A model generated the notes under the pieces. The model did no database searches. It was not told the origin of the DNA and saw only the letters and a program-made list of their open reading frames with translations. From Methylorubrum rhodesianum (GTDB taxonomy: Bacteria; Pseudomonadota; Alphaproteobacteria; Rhizobiales; Beijerinckiaceae): DNA of 64,000 nucleotides. Location of the stretch: the NCBI RefSeq assembly GCF_014199985.1, contig NZ_JACHOS010000001.1, forward strand, positions 434,001 to 498,000, read 5' to 3'. This document shows, one piece after another, positions 1 to 7,945 of the stretch. Position numbers and translations under genes: made by a program. Each line of letters begins with the position of its first letter. The first letter of the stretch is position 1.

Positions 1-49
1 CGCCTAGCTCCACGTCGAGCAGGTCGTGGCGCCGGTAAGCTTCAGCCAA
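1..49 (-). CDS. mdcG: Possible 5' end of mdcG (phosphoribosyl-dephospho-CoA transferase), cut by window edge
   Basis: Only about 16 codons are visible. On the minus strand a TTG codon overlaps the end of mdcE and opens a frame reading MAEAYRRHDLLDVELG up to the window edge. MdcG proteins usually carry an R-x-HDLL motif near the N-terminus and mdcG commonly follows mdcE, so position and motif agree. MdcG attaches the 2'-(5''-phosphoribosyl)-3'-dephospho-CoA prosthetic group to the acyl carrier subunit MdcC. The start codon and identity are tentative because almost all of the gene lies outside the window. Confidence 0.4.
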   Translation of the reverse strand, partial: MAEAYRRHDLLDVELG

Positions 50-758
50 GAGCCGCGTCCCGGACCACCTGCGCCGCAACCTCCTCCGCGACGGGCCGTC
101 CGCCGCGCTCGCGTCCCAGACGATCGCGATGATCGTCCTCGGGCATGGCATCGATCACGGCGGCGATCTGGTCCGCCAGGGGCAGATCCGGGTCGAGAAC
201 GGCCTGCACCGCCCCGGTGCGCACCATGTTGTCGAGGCCTGGTGCGAAGACCGGCGTGTCCTTGGCCATCGCCTCCAGCCGGTCGAGCGGCAGCTTCGTC
301 ACGCGCGCCACGGAGGGCAGGTCCATGACGCTCGGGTTGGCGCCCGGCAGGCCGACGAGGACGCGGGTCGCCAGAGCCGTGGCGATGAAGGCGCCGGCCG
401 CCGAGTGGCCGTAGATCAAGCCGACGGTCGGGTGACCGTGCGCGTCGGCGAGGAGCAGCGTCTTGGCGAGATGAGCGAGGTATTCGTTGAGACCGAGCAA
501 CTCGTCGCGCCGGCTCATGCGCTGGCTGTCGGAGTCGATGGCGACGAGGATCGGCGTGCCGCCGCCCCGGCGCACGACGTCGAGGACATCGCCCGCGAGC
601 CGGCAGGCGCCGTCGACGCCGAGCGCCGTATCGCCATCGATCCCGATCACCGCGAGGCGTCCGCCTCGGAACGGTCCCTCGCCGCTGATGAGCCCGTCCG
701 CAATCGTAACGGTATGGCCCTCGGGAAACAGCGAGGCCAGGATCTCAGCGAGCATCAT
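42..758 (-). CDS. mdcE: Malonate decarboxylase gamma subunit MdcE
   Basis: This 238-residue protein has the crotonase-like fold of the carboxyltransferase-type gamma subunit. Visible markers are the RRDELLGLNEYLAHLAK segment near residue 80 and the glycine/alanine-rich oxyanion-hole region GHSAAGAFIATALA near residue 118. With MdcD it forms the decarboxylase that removes CO2 from malonyl-S-ACP in the biotin-independent enzyme. Its start lies inside the mdcD coding end (14-base overlap), which suggests translational coupling. Length and motifs fit the family; the only alternative is another member of the carboxyltransferase superfamily, which the operon context argues against. Confidence 0.93.
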   Translation of the reverse strand: MMLAEILASLFPEGHTVTIADGLISGEGPFRGGRLAVIGIDGDTALGVDGACRLAGDVLDVVRRGGGTPILVAIDSDSQRMSRRDELLGLNEYLAHLAKTLLLADAHGHPTVGLIYGHSAAGAFIATALATRVLVGLPGANPSVMDLPSVARVTKLPLDRLEAMAKDTPVFAPGLDNMVRTGAVQAVLDPDLPLADQIAAVIDAMPEDDHRDRLGRERGGRPVAEEVAAQVVRDAALG

Positions 759-1689
759 GCGTCGTCTCTCCCAGGCTGACGAGCAGCGTCTCGAAGTCGG
801 CCGTGGTCAGCGCCGGCACCGATTCAGGATCGTTCACTCCGAGCTGGCCCCAGATCTCGGTGGCGTCGCGGCAATCGCCGAACCGGACGAGGCGCTCCTC
901 CAGCCGCCTTTGCTCCGCCTCCAGCGTGGCGAGATCGAAGGCCGGGGCGCGGCCGATCTGGTCGAGGGCCGCCTGCCGGAAGGCCTCGATCGTGTCGTCC
1001 GCATAGGCATCCGCGCCGCCGGTGAGGCGCCGGTGTTTGCCGCCCATGGTGCGCCAGACCAGGGCACGATCCCGGGAATCGAACTCTTCGGCGCCCTTGT
1101 TGGTCTCGATCACCTCCGGACCCGAGACCGAGATGCGCCCCCCCTCGGAGACGACGAGCCGCGAGCAGGTGCCTGCGATCAGTCCACCGCCGCCATAGGC
1201 CCCGGCCCGGCCACCGATCAGACCGATGACCGGCACGCCGGCCGCGCGCACCCGCATGATCGCCCGCATCACCTCGGCGATGGCGGTCTCACCGGCATTG
1301 GCCTCCTGAAGACGCACACCGCCGGTGTCGAACAGAATCAGCACCGCTGCCGGCTTCAGTTTCAGAGCGGCGCGCAGGAGACCGACGAGCTTGGCGCCGT
1401 GGATCTCGCCGAAGGCGCCGCCCATGAAGCGGCCCTCCTGCGCAGCGACGAGAACCGCGCTGCCGTCGAGACGGCCCGATCCGACGATCATCCCGTCGTC
1501 GAAGGCGCGGGGCAGGTCGAACAGTGGCAGGTGCGGACTCATCCTGCGCTGCTCCGGACCGATGACCTCGCGGAAGCTGCCCGCATCCAAGAGGCCGTCG
1601 ATGCGGGCCCGGGCACTCGCCTCGTACCAGCTCGTGGCCCACCCCCTGCCTTCTCCCCTGGCGGCAAGGTCGATGATCCGCTCGTTCAT
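745..1689 (-). CDS. mdcD: Malonate decarboxylase beta subunit MdcD
   Basis: The 314-residue product resembles the acetyl-CoA carboxylase beta-type carboxyltransferase fold. It shows the DTGGVRLQEANAGE segment around residue 120 and a glycine-rich stretch GGRAGAYGGGGLIAG around residue 160 that bind the acyl thioester. Together with MdcE it decarboxylates malonyl-S-ACP to acetyl-S-ACP in the cytoplasm. It follows mdcC by 2 bases and overlaps mdcE by 14 bases. The start at MNERIIDLAARGEGRG matches the usual family start, where early residues include the ARAR and LLD segments. Confidence 0.94.
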   Translation of the reverse strand: MNERIIDLAARGEGRGWATSWYEASARARIDGLLDAGSFREVIGPEQRRMSPHLPLFDLPRAFDDGMIVGSGRLDGSAVLVAAQEGRFMGGAFGEIHGAKLVGLLRAALKLKPAAVLILFDTGGVRLQEANAGETAIAEVMRAIMRVRAAGVPVIGLIGGRAGAYGGGGLIAGTCSRLVVSEGGRISVSGPEVIETNKGAEEFDSRDRALVWRTMGGKHRRLTGGADAYADDTIEAFRQAALDQIGRAPAFDLATLEAEQRRLEERLVRFGDCRDATEIWGQLGVNDPESVPALTTADFETLLVSLGETTHDAR

Positions 1690-1691
1690 CG

Positions 1692-2000
1692 TCAGACCTC
1701 CATCAGCCGGGCGCCCTGCAGCAGTCGCAGGGACACCGTATCAGGGCGGGCGCCGCCGTCGTTGATGGTAATGCGCAGTCCCCCGGGCTCGGCACGGGCG
1801 ACGAAGTCGGCCACCACCGCCTCCCAGACCTCGCCGTAGCCGCGGATCGGCGTCTCGATCTCGACCGTGCATTCGGTCGGCGGCAGCGTCCGTTCCAGGA
1901 GCACTTCGAGGTTGCCGGAGGCGACGACTCCAGTGATGGCCTGCGCTTTCGCGCCGGGCAGCGCACGGGACGTCGTATGTCGGAAGCTGAGCTTTTCCAT
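1692..2000 (-). CDS. mdcC: Malonate decarboxylase acyl carrier protein subunit MdcC (delta)
   Basis: A 102-residue acyl carrier subunit, much longer upstream in open frame but with its real start most likely at MEKLSFRHTTSRALPG, 7 bases after the mdcA stop. MdcC is not a phosphopantetheine ACP; it carries the 2'-(5''-phosphoribosyl)-3'-dephospho-CoA group, attached to a serine. The segment VVASGNLEVLLER and the C-terminal ITINDGGARPDTVSLRL match the CitD/MdcC pattern, with the serine in SGNLEVL as the likely attachment site. Small size, position between mdcA and mdcD, and motifs agree. Confidence 0.9.
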   Translation of the reverse strand: MEKLSFRHTTSRALPGAKAQAITGVVASGNLEVLLERTLPPTECTVEIETPIRGYGEVWEAVVADFVARAEPGGLRITINDGGARPDTVSLRLLQGARLMEV

Positions 2001-2007
2001 CGCGGCC

Positions 2008-3654
2008 TCACCAGTTCCGGAACTTGGCCGGCGGCTCGTAGAGGCCGCCCGACCAATGCACGAGGTCCTTGATCGACTTGGCCGCGAGCAGGGAGCGGTC
2101 GGCATCGAGGGGTTCGATGCCGAGATCCTCCGGGCGGCGGACGATGCCGCGCTGGCGCAGCCGCTCGACCATCGCCCGGTCGCGCCCGCGGCCGATCTCG
2201 GTGTAGCCGGCGACCCCGCGGATCGCCTGCTCGCGCTCGTCGGCGGTGCGGCACAGGAGGAGGTTGGCGATGCCCTCCTCTGTGACGATGTGGGTCACGT
2301 CGTCGGCATAGACCATCACCGGAGCGAGTTCGAGGCCGATCTTCTTGGCCAGTTCGAGCGCGTCGAGCCGCTCGACAAAGGTCGGCACCAGCCCGTCGCC
2401 GAAGGTCTCGACGATCTGCACCACGAGCTTGCGACCCCGCATCAGGGCCGGATCACCCGTCACCTGCGCCTCGCGGCCCGCCTTCATCCAGGTATCGGAG
2501 GGATGGCGCCGCCCGTGCGGGTCCGACCCCATATTGGGCGCGCCGCCGAAGCCTGCCACGCGGTTCTGGGTCACCGTCGAGGAATGACCGGTGAGGTCGA
2601 TCTGCAGCGTCGAGCCGATGAACAGGTCGCAGGCATAGAGGCCGGCCGTCTGGCAGAAGGCCCGGTTGGACCGGAGCGAACCGTCGGCACCAGTGAAGAA
2701 GATGTCGGAGCGCTCGCGGATGTAGCGGTCCATGCCGACTTCGGAGCCGAAGCAATGGACCTGCTTCACCCATCCCGACTCGATCGCCGGGATCAGGGTC
2801 GGATGCGGGTTGAGCGCCCAGTGCGTCGCGATCTCGCCTTTTAGCCCGAGGCGCTCGGCATAGGTCGGCAGAAGCAGCTCGATCGCCGCCGTGCCGAAGC
2901 CGATTCCGTGGTTGAGCCGGCGGATGCCGTACTCGGCGTAGATCCCCTTGATCGCCATCATGGCCATCAGGATCTGCGTCTCCGTCATCGCCGCAGGATC
3001 GCGGGTGAAGAGTGGTTCGACGTAGAACGGCTTGTCGGCCTCGACCACGAAGTCGACCCGGTCGCCGGGGATGTCGACGCGGGGCACGCGATCGACGATC
3101 TCGTTGACCTGCGCCACCACGACGCCGTTCTTGAAGGCGGTGGCCTCCACCACCGTCGGCGTGTCCTCGGTGTTGGGCCCGGTATAGAGGTTACCGTCCC
3201 GGTCGGCCGAGACGCCGGCGATCAGCGCGACGTTCGGAGTGAGATCGACAAAGTAGCGGGCGAACAGTTCGAGATAGGTGTGGACCGCGCCGAGCTCGAT
3301 CTGGCCGCCGTAGAGCATGCGGGCGATGCGCCCGCCCTGCGGCCCCGAATAGGAGTAGTCGAGGCGCTTCGCGATCCCCTGCTCGAAGATGTCGAGATGT
3401 TCGGGGAGCACAATGCCGGACTGGACCATGTGCAGGTCGTGCACGCGCGACGGGTCGCACTGGCTCAAACCGCGCGCCAGGCAATCGGCCTGCTTCTGGT
3501 TATCGCCCTCCAGACAGACGCGGTCGCCCGGCCGCAGGATCGCCTCGAGCAGATCGACCACCTTGTCGGCGGCCACGACCTTGCCCTCGGCATGGGATCG
3601 GCCTGCCTCGATCCGCGCATCGCGGGCTTCCCGTTCCCGACGCCAGCCGCTCAT
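2008..3654 (-). CDS. mdcA: Malonate decarboxylase alpha subunit MdcA (acetyl-S-ACP:malonate ACP transferase)
   Basis: The 548-residue protein is the CoA-transferase-like subunit that exchanges acetyl for malonyl on the MdcC carrier. Visible family segments include LRPGDRVCLEGDNQKQADCLA near residue 41, a PNTEDTPTVVEATAFKNG region near residue 160, and HGIGFGTAAIELLLP near residue 250. It is the first gene of the operon; a GGGAG sequence sits about 8 bases before the ATG at 3654. The upstream spacer holds putative operators for the GntR-type regulator. Length matches characterised MdcA proteins (about 550 residues). Confidence 0.96.
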   Translation of the reverse strand: MSGWRREREARDARIEAGRSHAEGKVVAADKVVDLLEAILRPGDRVCLEGDNQKQADCLARGLSQCDPSRVHDLHMVQSGIVLPEHLDIFEQGIAKRLDYSYSGPQGGRIARMLYGGQIELGAVHTYLELFARYFVDLTPNVALIAGVSADRDGNLYTGPNTEDTPTVVEATAFKNGVVVAQVNEIVDRVPRVDIPGDRVDFVVEADKPFYVEPLFTRDPAAMTETQILMAMMAIKGIYAEYGIRRLNHGIGFGTAAIELLLPTYAERLGLKGEIATHWALNPHPTLIPAIESGWVKQVHCFGSEVGMDRYIRERSDIFFTGADGSLRSNRAFCQTAGLYACDLFIGSTLQIDLTGHSSTVTQNRVAGFGGAPNMGSDPHGRRHPSDTWMKAGREAQVTGDPALMRGRKLVVQIVETFGDGLVPTFVERLDALELAKKIGLELAPVMVYADDVTHIVTEEGIANLLLCRTADEREQAIRGVAGYTEIGRGRDRAMVERLRQRGIVRRPEDLGIEPLDADRSLLAAKSIKDLVHWSGGLYEPPAKFRNW

Positions 3655-3743
3655 CCGGTCCGCTCCCTATGACGACTTCGCTGCGCATACGGCTGCGGGT
3701 CCGACGCCCCTGCCGGATCTTCTGCGACGCCTCACCACGGCTT

Positions 3744-3815
3744 TTGTATGCCCACCTACGGGCGTGTCAATATATTGCATACGATGTGGTCAAAGAAACG
3801 GATTTTGGCATACAA
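3744..3815. promoter_or_regulatory. Three evenly spaced GntR-type operator sites upstream of mdcA
   Basis: Three copies of the core GTATGC/GCATAC lie at 3746-3751, 3777-3782 and 3808-3813, with centres exactly 31 bases apart (about three helical turns). The outer two form a perfect 9-base inverted repeat, TTGTATGCC (3744-3752) and GGCATACAA (3807-3815). GntR repressors of the FCD class, including MdcY of malonate operons, bind TTGTAT-type half-sites. The sites lie 90-160 bases upstream of mdcA and 100-170 bases upstream of the decayed madL start, so they could control both directions. Confidence 0.55.
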
Positions 3816-3914
3816 CAGGACGGCGTCGGATTGTCTAAGAATGCACGATGCTGGCGCTCCGCGGGTTACGGGTCGCGGTCGCCCAAGAAAGCTCCGGTTC
3901 AGGGAGATCGGACG

Positions 3915-4053
3915 ATGACGATCCTCAGCGTCGAGCAGCTCGCGCTGTATCGCGGCGTTTCCCCGGGGCGAGCTGCCTGGAATGCTGCTCGACGCGACGG
4001 CCCATGTCGGCGGCGGCATCGTCCTGTTGCTGCCGATCGCCACCCGGACCTAG
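3915..4053 (+). pseudogene. madL: Remnant of malonate transporter subunit gene madL (frameshifted, truncated)
   Basis: An ATG at 3915 with a GGGAG sequence upstream starts MTILSVEQLALYRGVSPG. A +1 shift near 3966 then gives GELPGMLLDATAHVGGGIVL and a stop at 4051. MadL proteins begin MTIYGVALLA and carry a GELLG-x-LLGVDANVGGVG-type segment, so the two pieces together read like a degraded madL N-terminus. The rest of madL is absent. Identification rests on remembered family sequence, not a search. Confidence 0.5.
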
Positions 4054-4265
4054 CGATTGCGCCACGGTCGGCTCGGTCTCGACAACCTGCGCACCGCAAA
4101 GGGCTATGGCGGCCTGACGGGCATGGTCAGCGGGGTGGCGGGCTCGCCGCCACCGATCCCAAGCTCCTTTCCTACGGAGCGTTGACCGCGACCTTCCACA
4201 CCGGCATCGGCCGTCTCGGCGGCCCGTCGCCGCTGTTCCTGATCGTGCGGACTTCAACGGAGTGA
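4054..4265 (+). pseudogene. madM: Remnant of malonate transporter subunit gene madM (C-terminal end, frameshifted)
   Basis: From 4072 one frame reads LGLDNLRTAKGYGGLTGMVS up to 4140. After a frame change near 4140 it continues as GLAATDPKLLSYGALTATFH and runs to a TGA at 4263-4265. This resembles the conserved MadM C-terminus (LAATDP-x-L-x-YGALTATFHTG). Most of the gene is missing, so madL and madM appear fused by a deletion. The stop codon overlaps the start of the GntR gene, suggesting the ancestral order madL-madM-regulator on the plus strand. Confidence 0.55.
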
Positions 4266-4957
4266 TGCGGATGGGAGAGGGCGGCGACATGGATGGCATG
4301 GCCGAGGGGCGCGGCCTTCTCTCCGACCAGATCCGCAACGCTTTGACCGACGAGATCGCCTCCGGCGTCCTTGCCGCGGGCATCGCCCTCGACGAGCAGG
4401 ACCTCGCCGACCGCTTCGGCGCCTCGCGCACGCCCGTCCGCGAAGCCCTGCGCCAGCTCGCCTCCAGCGGCCTCGTCGAGATGCGACCGCGGCGCGGCGT
4501 CGTCGTCACCCGCATGACGCCCGAGCGGATCATGGAGATGTTCGAGACGACCGCCGAGTTCGAGGCCCTATGCGTGCGCCTCGCGACCTACCGGATGACG
4601 CCGCTCGAACTCAGCGCGCTGATGGACCTGCACGAGCAATCGGCGGAACCGGTGGCAGCGCAGGATTATGATACGTACGACGCCCTCAACCGCGCCTTCC
4701 ACGAGGCCTTGTACCGCGCGACCCACAACGGCTTCATGGCCGAGCAGGCGCTGGCGATCCGCTCGCGCCTCGCCGCCTTCCGCCGGACGCAGCTGCGTCA
4801 GGGCGAGCGCATCCTTCGCTCGCGCGCCGAGCACGGCGAGATCCTCCAGGCGATCGCCGAGGGTGACGGCGACGCCGCGGCACGACGCATGCGGGCCCAC
4901 ATGCTCAATGCCGCGAGCGCCCTCGGGCGCTACGTCGCCGAACACGCGAGTGCGTAG
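4265..4957 (+). CDS. mdcY: GntR family (FadR/FCD subfamily) transcriptional regulator, MdcY-like
   Basis: A 230-residue regulator with an N-terminal winged helix (LADRFGASRTPVREALRQLA near residue 50) and a C-terminal all-helical FCD domain. The FCD domain shows the metal/effector-binding pattern D-x3-H (NRAFHEALYRA, near 150) and a later H (AEHGEILQAI, near 192). Divergent placement opposite mdcA and the putative TTGTAT-type operators suggest it represses malonate genes, as MdcY does elsewhere. ATG 4265 overlaps the stop of the madM remnant; GTG 4262 and ATG 4271 or 4289 are alternative starts. Confidence 0.85.
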   Translation: MRMGEGGDMDGMAEGRGLLSDQIRNALTDEIASGVLAAGIALDEQDLADRFGASRTPVREALRQLASSGLVEMRPRRGVVVTRMTPERIMEMFETTAEFEALCVRLATYRMTPLELSALMDLHEQSAEPVAAQDYDTYDALNRAFHEALYRATHNGFMAEQALAIRSRLAAFRRTQLRQGERILRSRAEHGEILQAIAEGDGDAAARRMRAHMLNAASALGRYVAEHASA

Positions 4958-5198
4958 ATCCGAAGACGATCCGCGCATCTCGTGCACGCCGCAGGACCAT
5001 CGCTCCCGCTTCGGGTTCGGGCCGCAGATCTAGAAAGTGCCGGCTTGGCTTCCCTGCTGCGCGATCGGCCACCGCGCGGCTCCAGAGAGTGCCGGGGTAC
5101 CGGACCTGCGCGCTTTGCGCGCGGTCCGAAACAGATCGGCCTGTCGCGCGTACCCCCAATCGCGGTCGATCGACGAGACAGGACAGGAGCGGGCCGGG

Positions 5199-6197
5199 AT
5201 GGGACACAAGCCACTGCGCGAGCAGGTCGTCGTCGTCACGGGAGCATCCAGTGGGATCGGGCTCGCAACCGCGCGGATGGCCGCGCAGCGCGGCGCCCGC
5301 GTCGTGCTCGCGGCCCGCAGCGAGGATGCCCTGGCCCAAGTCACGGCCGAGCTCGGCCCTCGCGCCACCTACGTCGTCGCGGATGTCGGCCGGCGCGAGG
5401 AGGTCCAGGCCATTGCCGAGCGGGCGGTCGCGACCTTCGGCGGCTTCGATACCTGGGTCAACGTAGCCGGACTGACGGTCTACGGGCCGCTTCGCGCGAT
5501 CGCACCCGAGGATCACGAGCGGCTGTTCCGGACCAATTTCTGGGGCACCGTGTACGGCTCGCTCATCGCTGCCGAGCATCTGCGCGAGCGGGGCGGCGCC
5601 ATCATCAACGTCGGCAGCATCGCCTCCGACCTCGCCTTCCCGTTCCAGGGGCTCTACGCCGCCTCGAAACACGCGGTGAAGGGCTTCACCGACACGCTGC
5701 GCATGGAGTTGCGGGCAGAGGGGGCTCCGGTCTCCGTGACGCTGGTGAAACCCGCCTCCATCGACACGCCGCTGCCGAACCGGGCGCGCAACTACATGGA
5801 CCGAGAGCCGACGCTTCCGCCGCCGATCTACCCGCCGCAGGAGGTCGCCAACGCGATCCTTCACGCCGCCGTGCATCCGCAGCGGGACATCTTCGTGGGT
5901 GGAGGCGGCAAGCTCTTCGTCATGGGCAAGGAATTCGCGCCGGGGGCCTACGACGAGCTCGCGCCGGCCATCATCGCCCTGCAGAAGAGGTCGGAGCCCC
6001 CGCGCAACCCGGAAGGGGCACTGCACGCGCCCCGGGCCGCCGGTCGGGAGCGCGGCGACCCGCCGGTCTACGTCATGCGCACGAGTGCCTATACCCGCGC
6101 GACCCTGCACCCATTCGCCACGGCCGGACTCGCGGCCGGGCTGGCGGCCGCGGCGGCGCTGGTCCTCGGGGGTCGGCAGACAGGCCGCCGATCCTGA
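5199..6197 (+). CDS. Short-chain dehydrogenase/reductase (SDR) with C-terminal membrane segment
   Basis: The 332-residue protein has an N-terminal Rossmann fold with the cofactor motif TGASSGIGLATA (near residue 15), an NVAG segment (near 90), and the catalytic Ser and YxxxK in IINVGSIASDLAF and YAASKHAVKG (near 155). This is the classical SDR arrangement for an NAD(P)-dependent oxidoreductase; the substrate is not evident. The C-terminus ends in a hydrophobic, alanine-rich stretch that could anchor it in the membrane. ATG 5199 is preceded by an AGGAG sequence; the frame is open further upstream but without family similarity. It converges with the DUF2252 gene. Confidence 0.88.
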   Translation: MGHKPLREQVVVVTGASSGIGLATARMAAQRGARVVLAARSEDALAQVTAELGPRATYVVADVGRREEVQAIAERAVATFGGFDTWVNVAGLTVYGPLRAIAPEDHERLFRTNFWGTVYGSLIAAEHLRERGGAIINVGSIASDLAFPFQGLYAASKHAVKGFTDTLRMELRAEGAPVSVTLVKPASIDTPLPNRARNYMDREPTLPPPIYPPQEVANAILHAAVHPQRDIFVGGGGKLFVMGKEFAPGAYDELAPAIIALQKRSEPPRNPEGALHAPRAAGRERGDPPVYVMRTSAYTRATLHPFATAGLAAGLAAAAALVLGGRQTGRRS

Positions 6198-6219
6198 GGA
6201 CAACGACGCCGCCTTCCCG

Positions 6220-7419
6220 TCAGGCGGCCTGATGGTCGGCGTAGCGACGGCAGTGCTGAAGGTAGCCGACCTCGTGGCGGCCCGCGAGTTCGACCACGCT
6301 CGACCAGAGCCAGGACGGTGCCCCATCCCCCGCGCCCCGGGTTACCTCGGCGCGCCAGCCCGAGCGTGCCTCGGTCTCCATCTGGCGACCATGGGCCTTG
6401 CCGACCACGTAGGCGAGGTAATGCGCGGCTCGGACCGCCTCCTCGCGGGTGAACTGATCGACGTCGAGCTTCAGGTCCTGCGGCGCCAGTTCGCGCATCA
6501 CGACGGGCCGACCGAGAAGGCGCACGGGCAGCATGCGTTCGCCCAGGTTCGGTGACAGCGCCCGTGCACCGGCCACGACGCGTTCGGCCGGATCCGACGG
6601 CATCTCGGCATCGGAGGCGGCCGGAGCCGCCGGCGCGACGGCTTCTTTCAGGTCCACCAGGGCGAGACGGCGCTTGCTCTCGAACTCGCCGATGGCGACG
6701 AGCGCGGCGTAGCGCAGGAAGCCCAGCGAGCTGCATCCCTTCATCCAGTAGGCCGCATCGATGAGGCGCGCTTCGGCCTCCTCACTTCGCCCATTCAGCG
6801 CCAGCACGAGGCGGCGCACCTTCTTCTCTTGGAAGAGGTCGTCGAGCGCCCGGCGCTCCTTCTCATCGAGAGCCCAGAATTTGCGCCCCAGAGGGATGGT
6901 CGGCTCCGCGCCCTTCAAGCGCTCGCGCGCGAGGTGCTTCCAGTGCCGGCCGAGGGCACGGCGACGCACCGAGCGCACCACGTCCGGCTCGGCAGGCCGC
7001 CTGTCTCCCTCATCCTCCCCCAGGCCCGCCGCGTAGCCCGCAATCATCTCCTCCAGCATCCGGGCCGTCACGACACCGGGCAGGTCCGAACCACGGGCGG
7101 CACTCGCGAGCGACAACCCGAGGCGGACGAGGTCGTGCGTCGGATTGCCGACCACCGTCTGGTCGAGATCCCGGATCTGGATATCGACCTGACCGTCGGC
7201 GTCGGCCAACGGACCGAGATTTCCGAGATGACAATCGCCGCAGATCCAGATCGGCGGTCCTTCCGGCAGAGTGCCCCGCGGAAGCCCGTCCAGCCACTCG
7301 TAGAACTTCAGGGTGTTGCCGCGAACGTAGGCGTGAGCCGACCGAGCCATTTTGAGCGTGCGCTGACGCTCCAGCACCATCGCACGCTCTTCAGGCCCAT
7401 ACGTGCCGTTCATACGCAT
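6220..7419 (-). CDS. DUF2252 family protein
   Basis: The 399-residue protein shows the DUF2252 hallmarks GDCHLGNLGPLAD (near residue 80) and IRDLDQTVVGNPTHDLVRL (near residue 100). These resemble the catalytic HxD-like and metal-binding loops of aminoglycoside-phosphotransferase/kinase folds, so a kinase-like activity is possible but unproven. Start ATG 7419 (MRMNGTYG) is preceded by AAGGTG at a good distance; a longer open frame upstream lacks this. A GCCGCCT/AGGCGGC inverted repeat (6208-6228) covers its stop codon and could end both converging transcripts. Confidence 0.85.
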   Translation of the reverse strand: MRMNGTYGPEERAMVLERQRTLKMARSAHAYVRGNTLKFYEWLDGLPRGTLPEGPPIWICGDCHLGNLGPLADADGQVDIQIRDLDQTVVGNPTHDLVRLGLSLASAARGSDLPGVVTARMLEEMIAGYAAGLGEDEGDRRPAEPDVVRSVRRRALGRHWKHLARERLKGAEPTIPLGRKFWALDEKERRALDDLFQEKKVRRLVLALNGRSEEAEARLIDAAYWMKGCSSLGFLRYAALVAIGEFESKRRLALVDLKEAVAPAAPAASDAEMPSDPAERVVAGARALSPNLGERMLPVRLLGRPVVMRELAPQDLKLDVDQFTREEAVRAAHYLAYVVGKAHGRQMETEARSGWRAEVTRGAGDGAPSWLWSSVVELAGRHEVGYLQHCRRYADHQAA

Positions 7420-7945
7420 CAAGACACCTTCACTAGAACACCTGCGGCCCGAATGCCGAGCGACCGGCACGGCCCGAAGCGTCAACGCGCGCGAATGGAT
7501 CGGTGAAGCGCGGCCGATCGTCCTCGAAGCGGATTATCTGGGAGCACAGAACGTGCTGACGCGGAATGGCGGTGCCGAGGCTGAGAGCGGCAACCAGTGG
7601 GTTGTACTCCGAAGTTCGGTGCCACGATTGCGCAGCATTCGTCGACGGATGGTGAGCATCAAAAGCTAAAACGGAAACTTTTCCGCACATTCGAGCTGCA
7701 TAGGAGGTCAGCCAGGGATGTTTAGTCCGAATTGACATATTGCTTCCGACCATGTGACGAGAGCGCATGCCTTCGGCGAACCCTGACAGAATTTTCTCCT
7801 ATGGCGACCCGGGCGTTCTTCTCAGGTACTGGGCTGTCTATGGTGGGAAAAATCCCGTGGAAGGGCTCGTCCGCTTCCGACGTCTGACAGCGGTTCCGGC
7901 CTTGCGCTTATCCACCGTTTCTCGAAGTGAGGATCCCCAGGCGTG
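7420..7945. other. Divergent intergenic region, no gene seen
   Basis: This 526-base spacer separates the DUF2252 gene (minus) from the hybrid kinase (plus) and must hold both promoters. GC content falls in the middle part (7660-7760). A single TTATCCACC at 7908-7916 differs by one base from a DnaA box; one isolated copy is not meaningful. No convincing coding frame, repeat or RNA gene was seen. Confidence 0.5.

Noticed and set aside
7908..7916. A DnaA box (TTATCCACC) upstream of the hybrid kinase
   Set aside because: A single one-mismatch copy is expected by chance.
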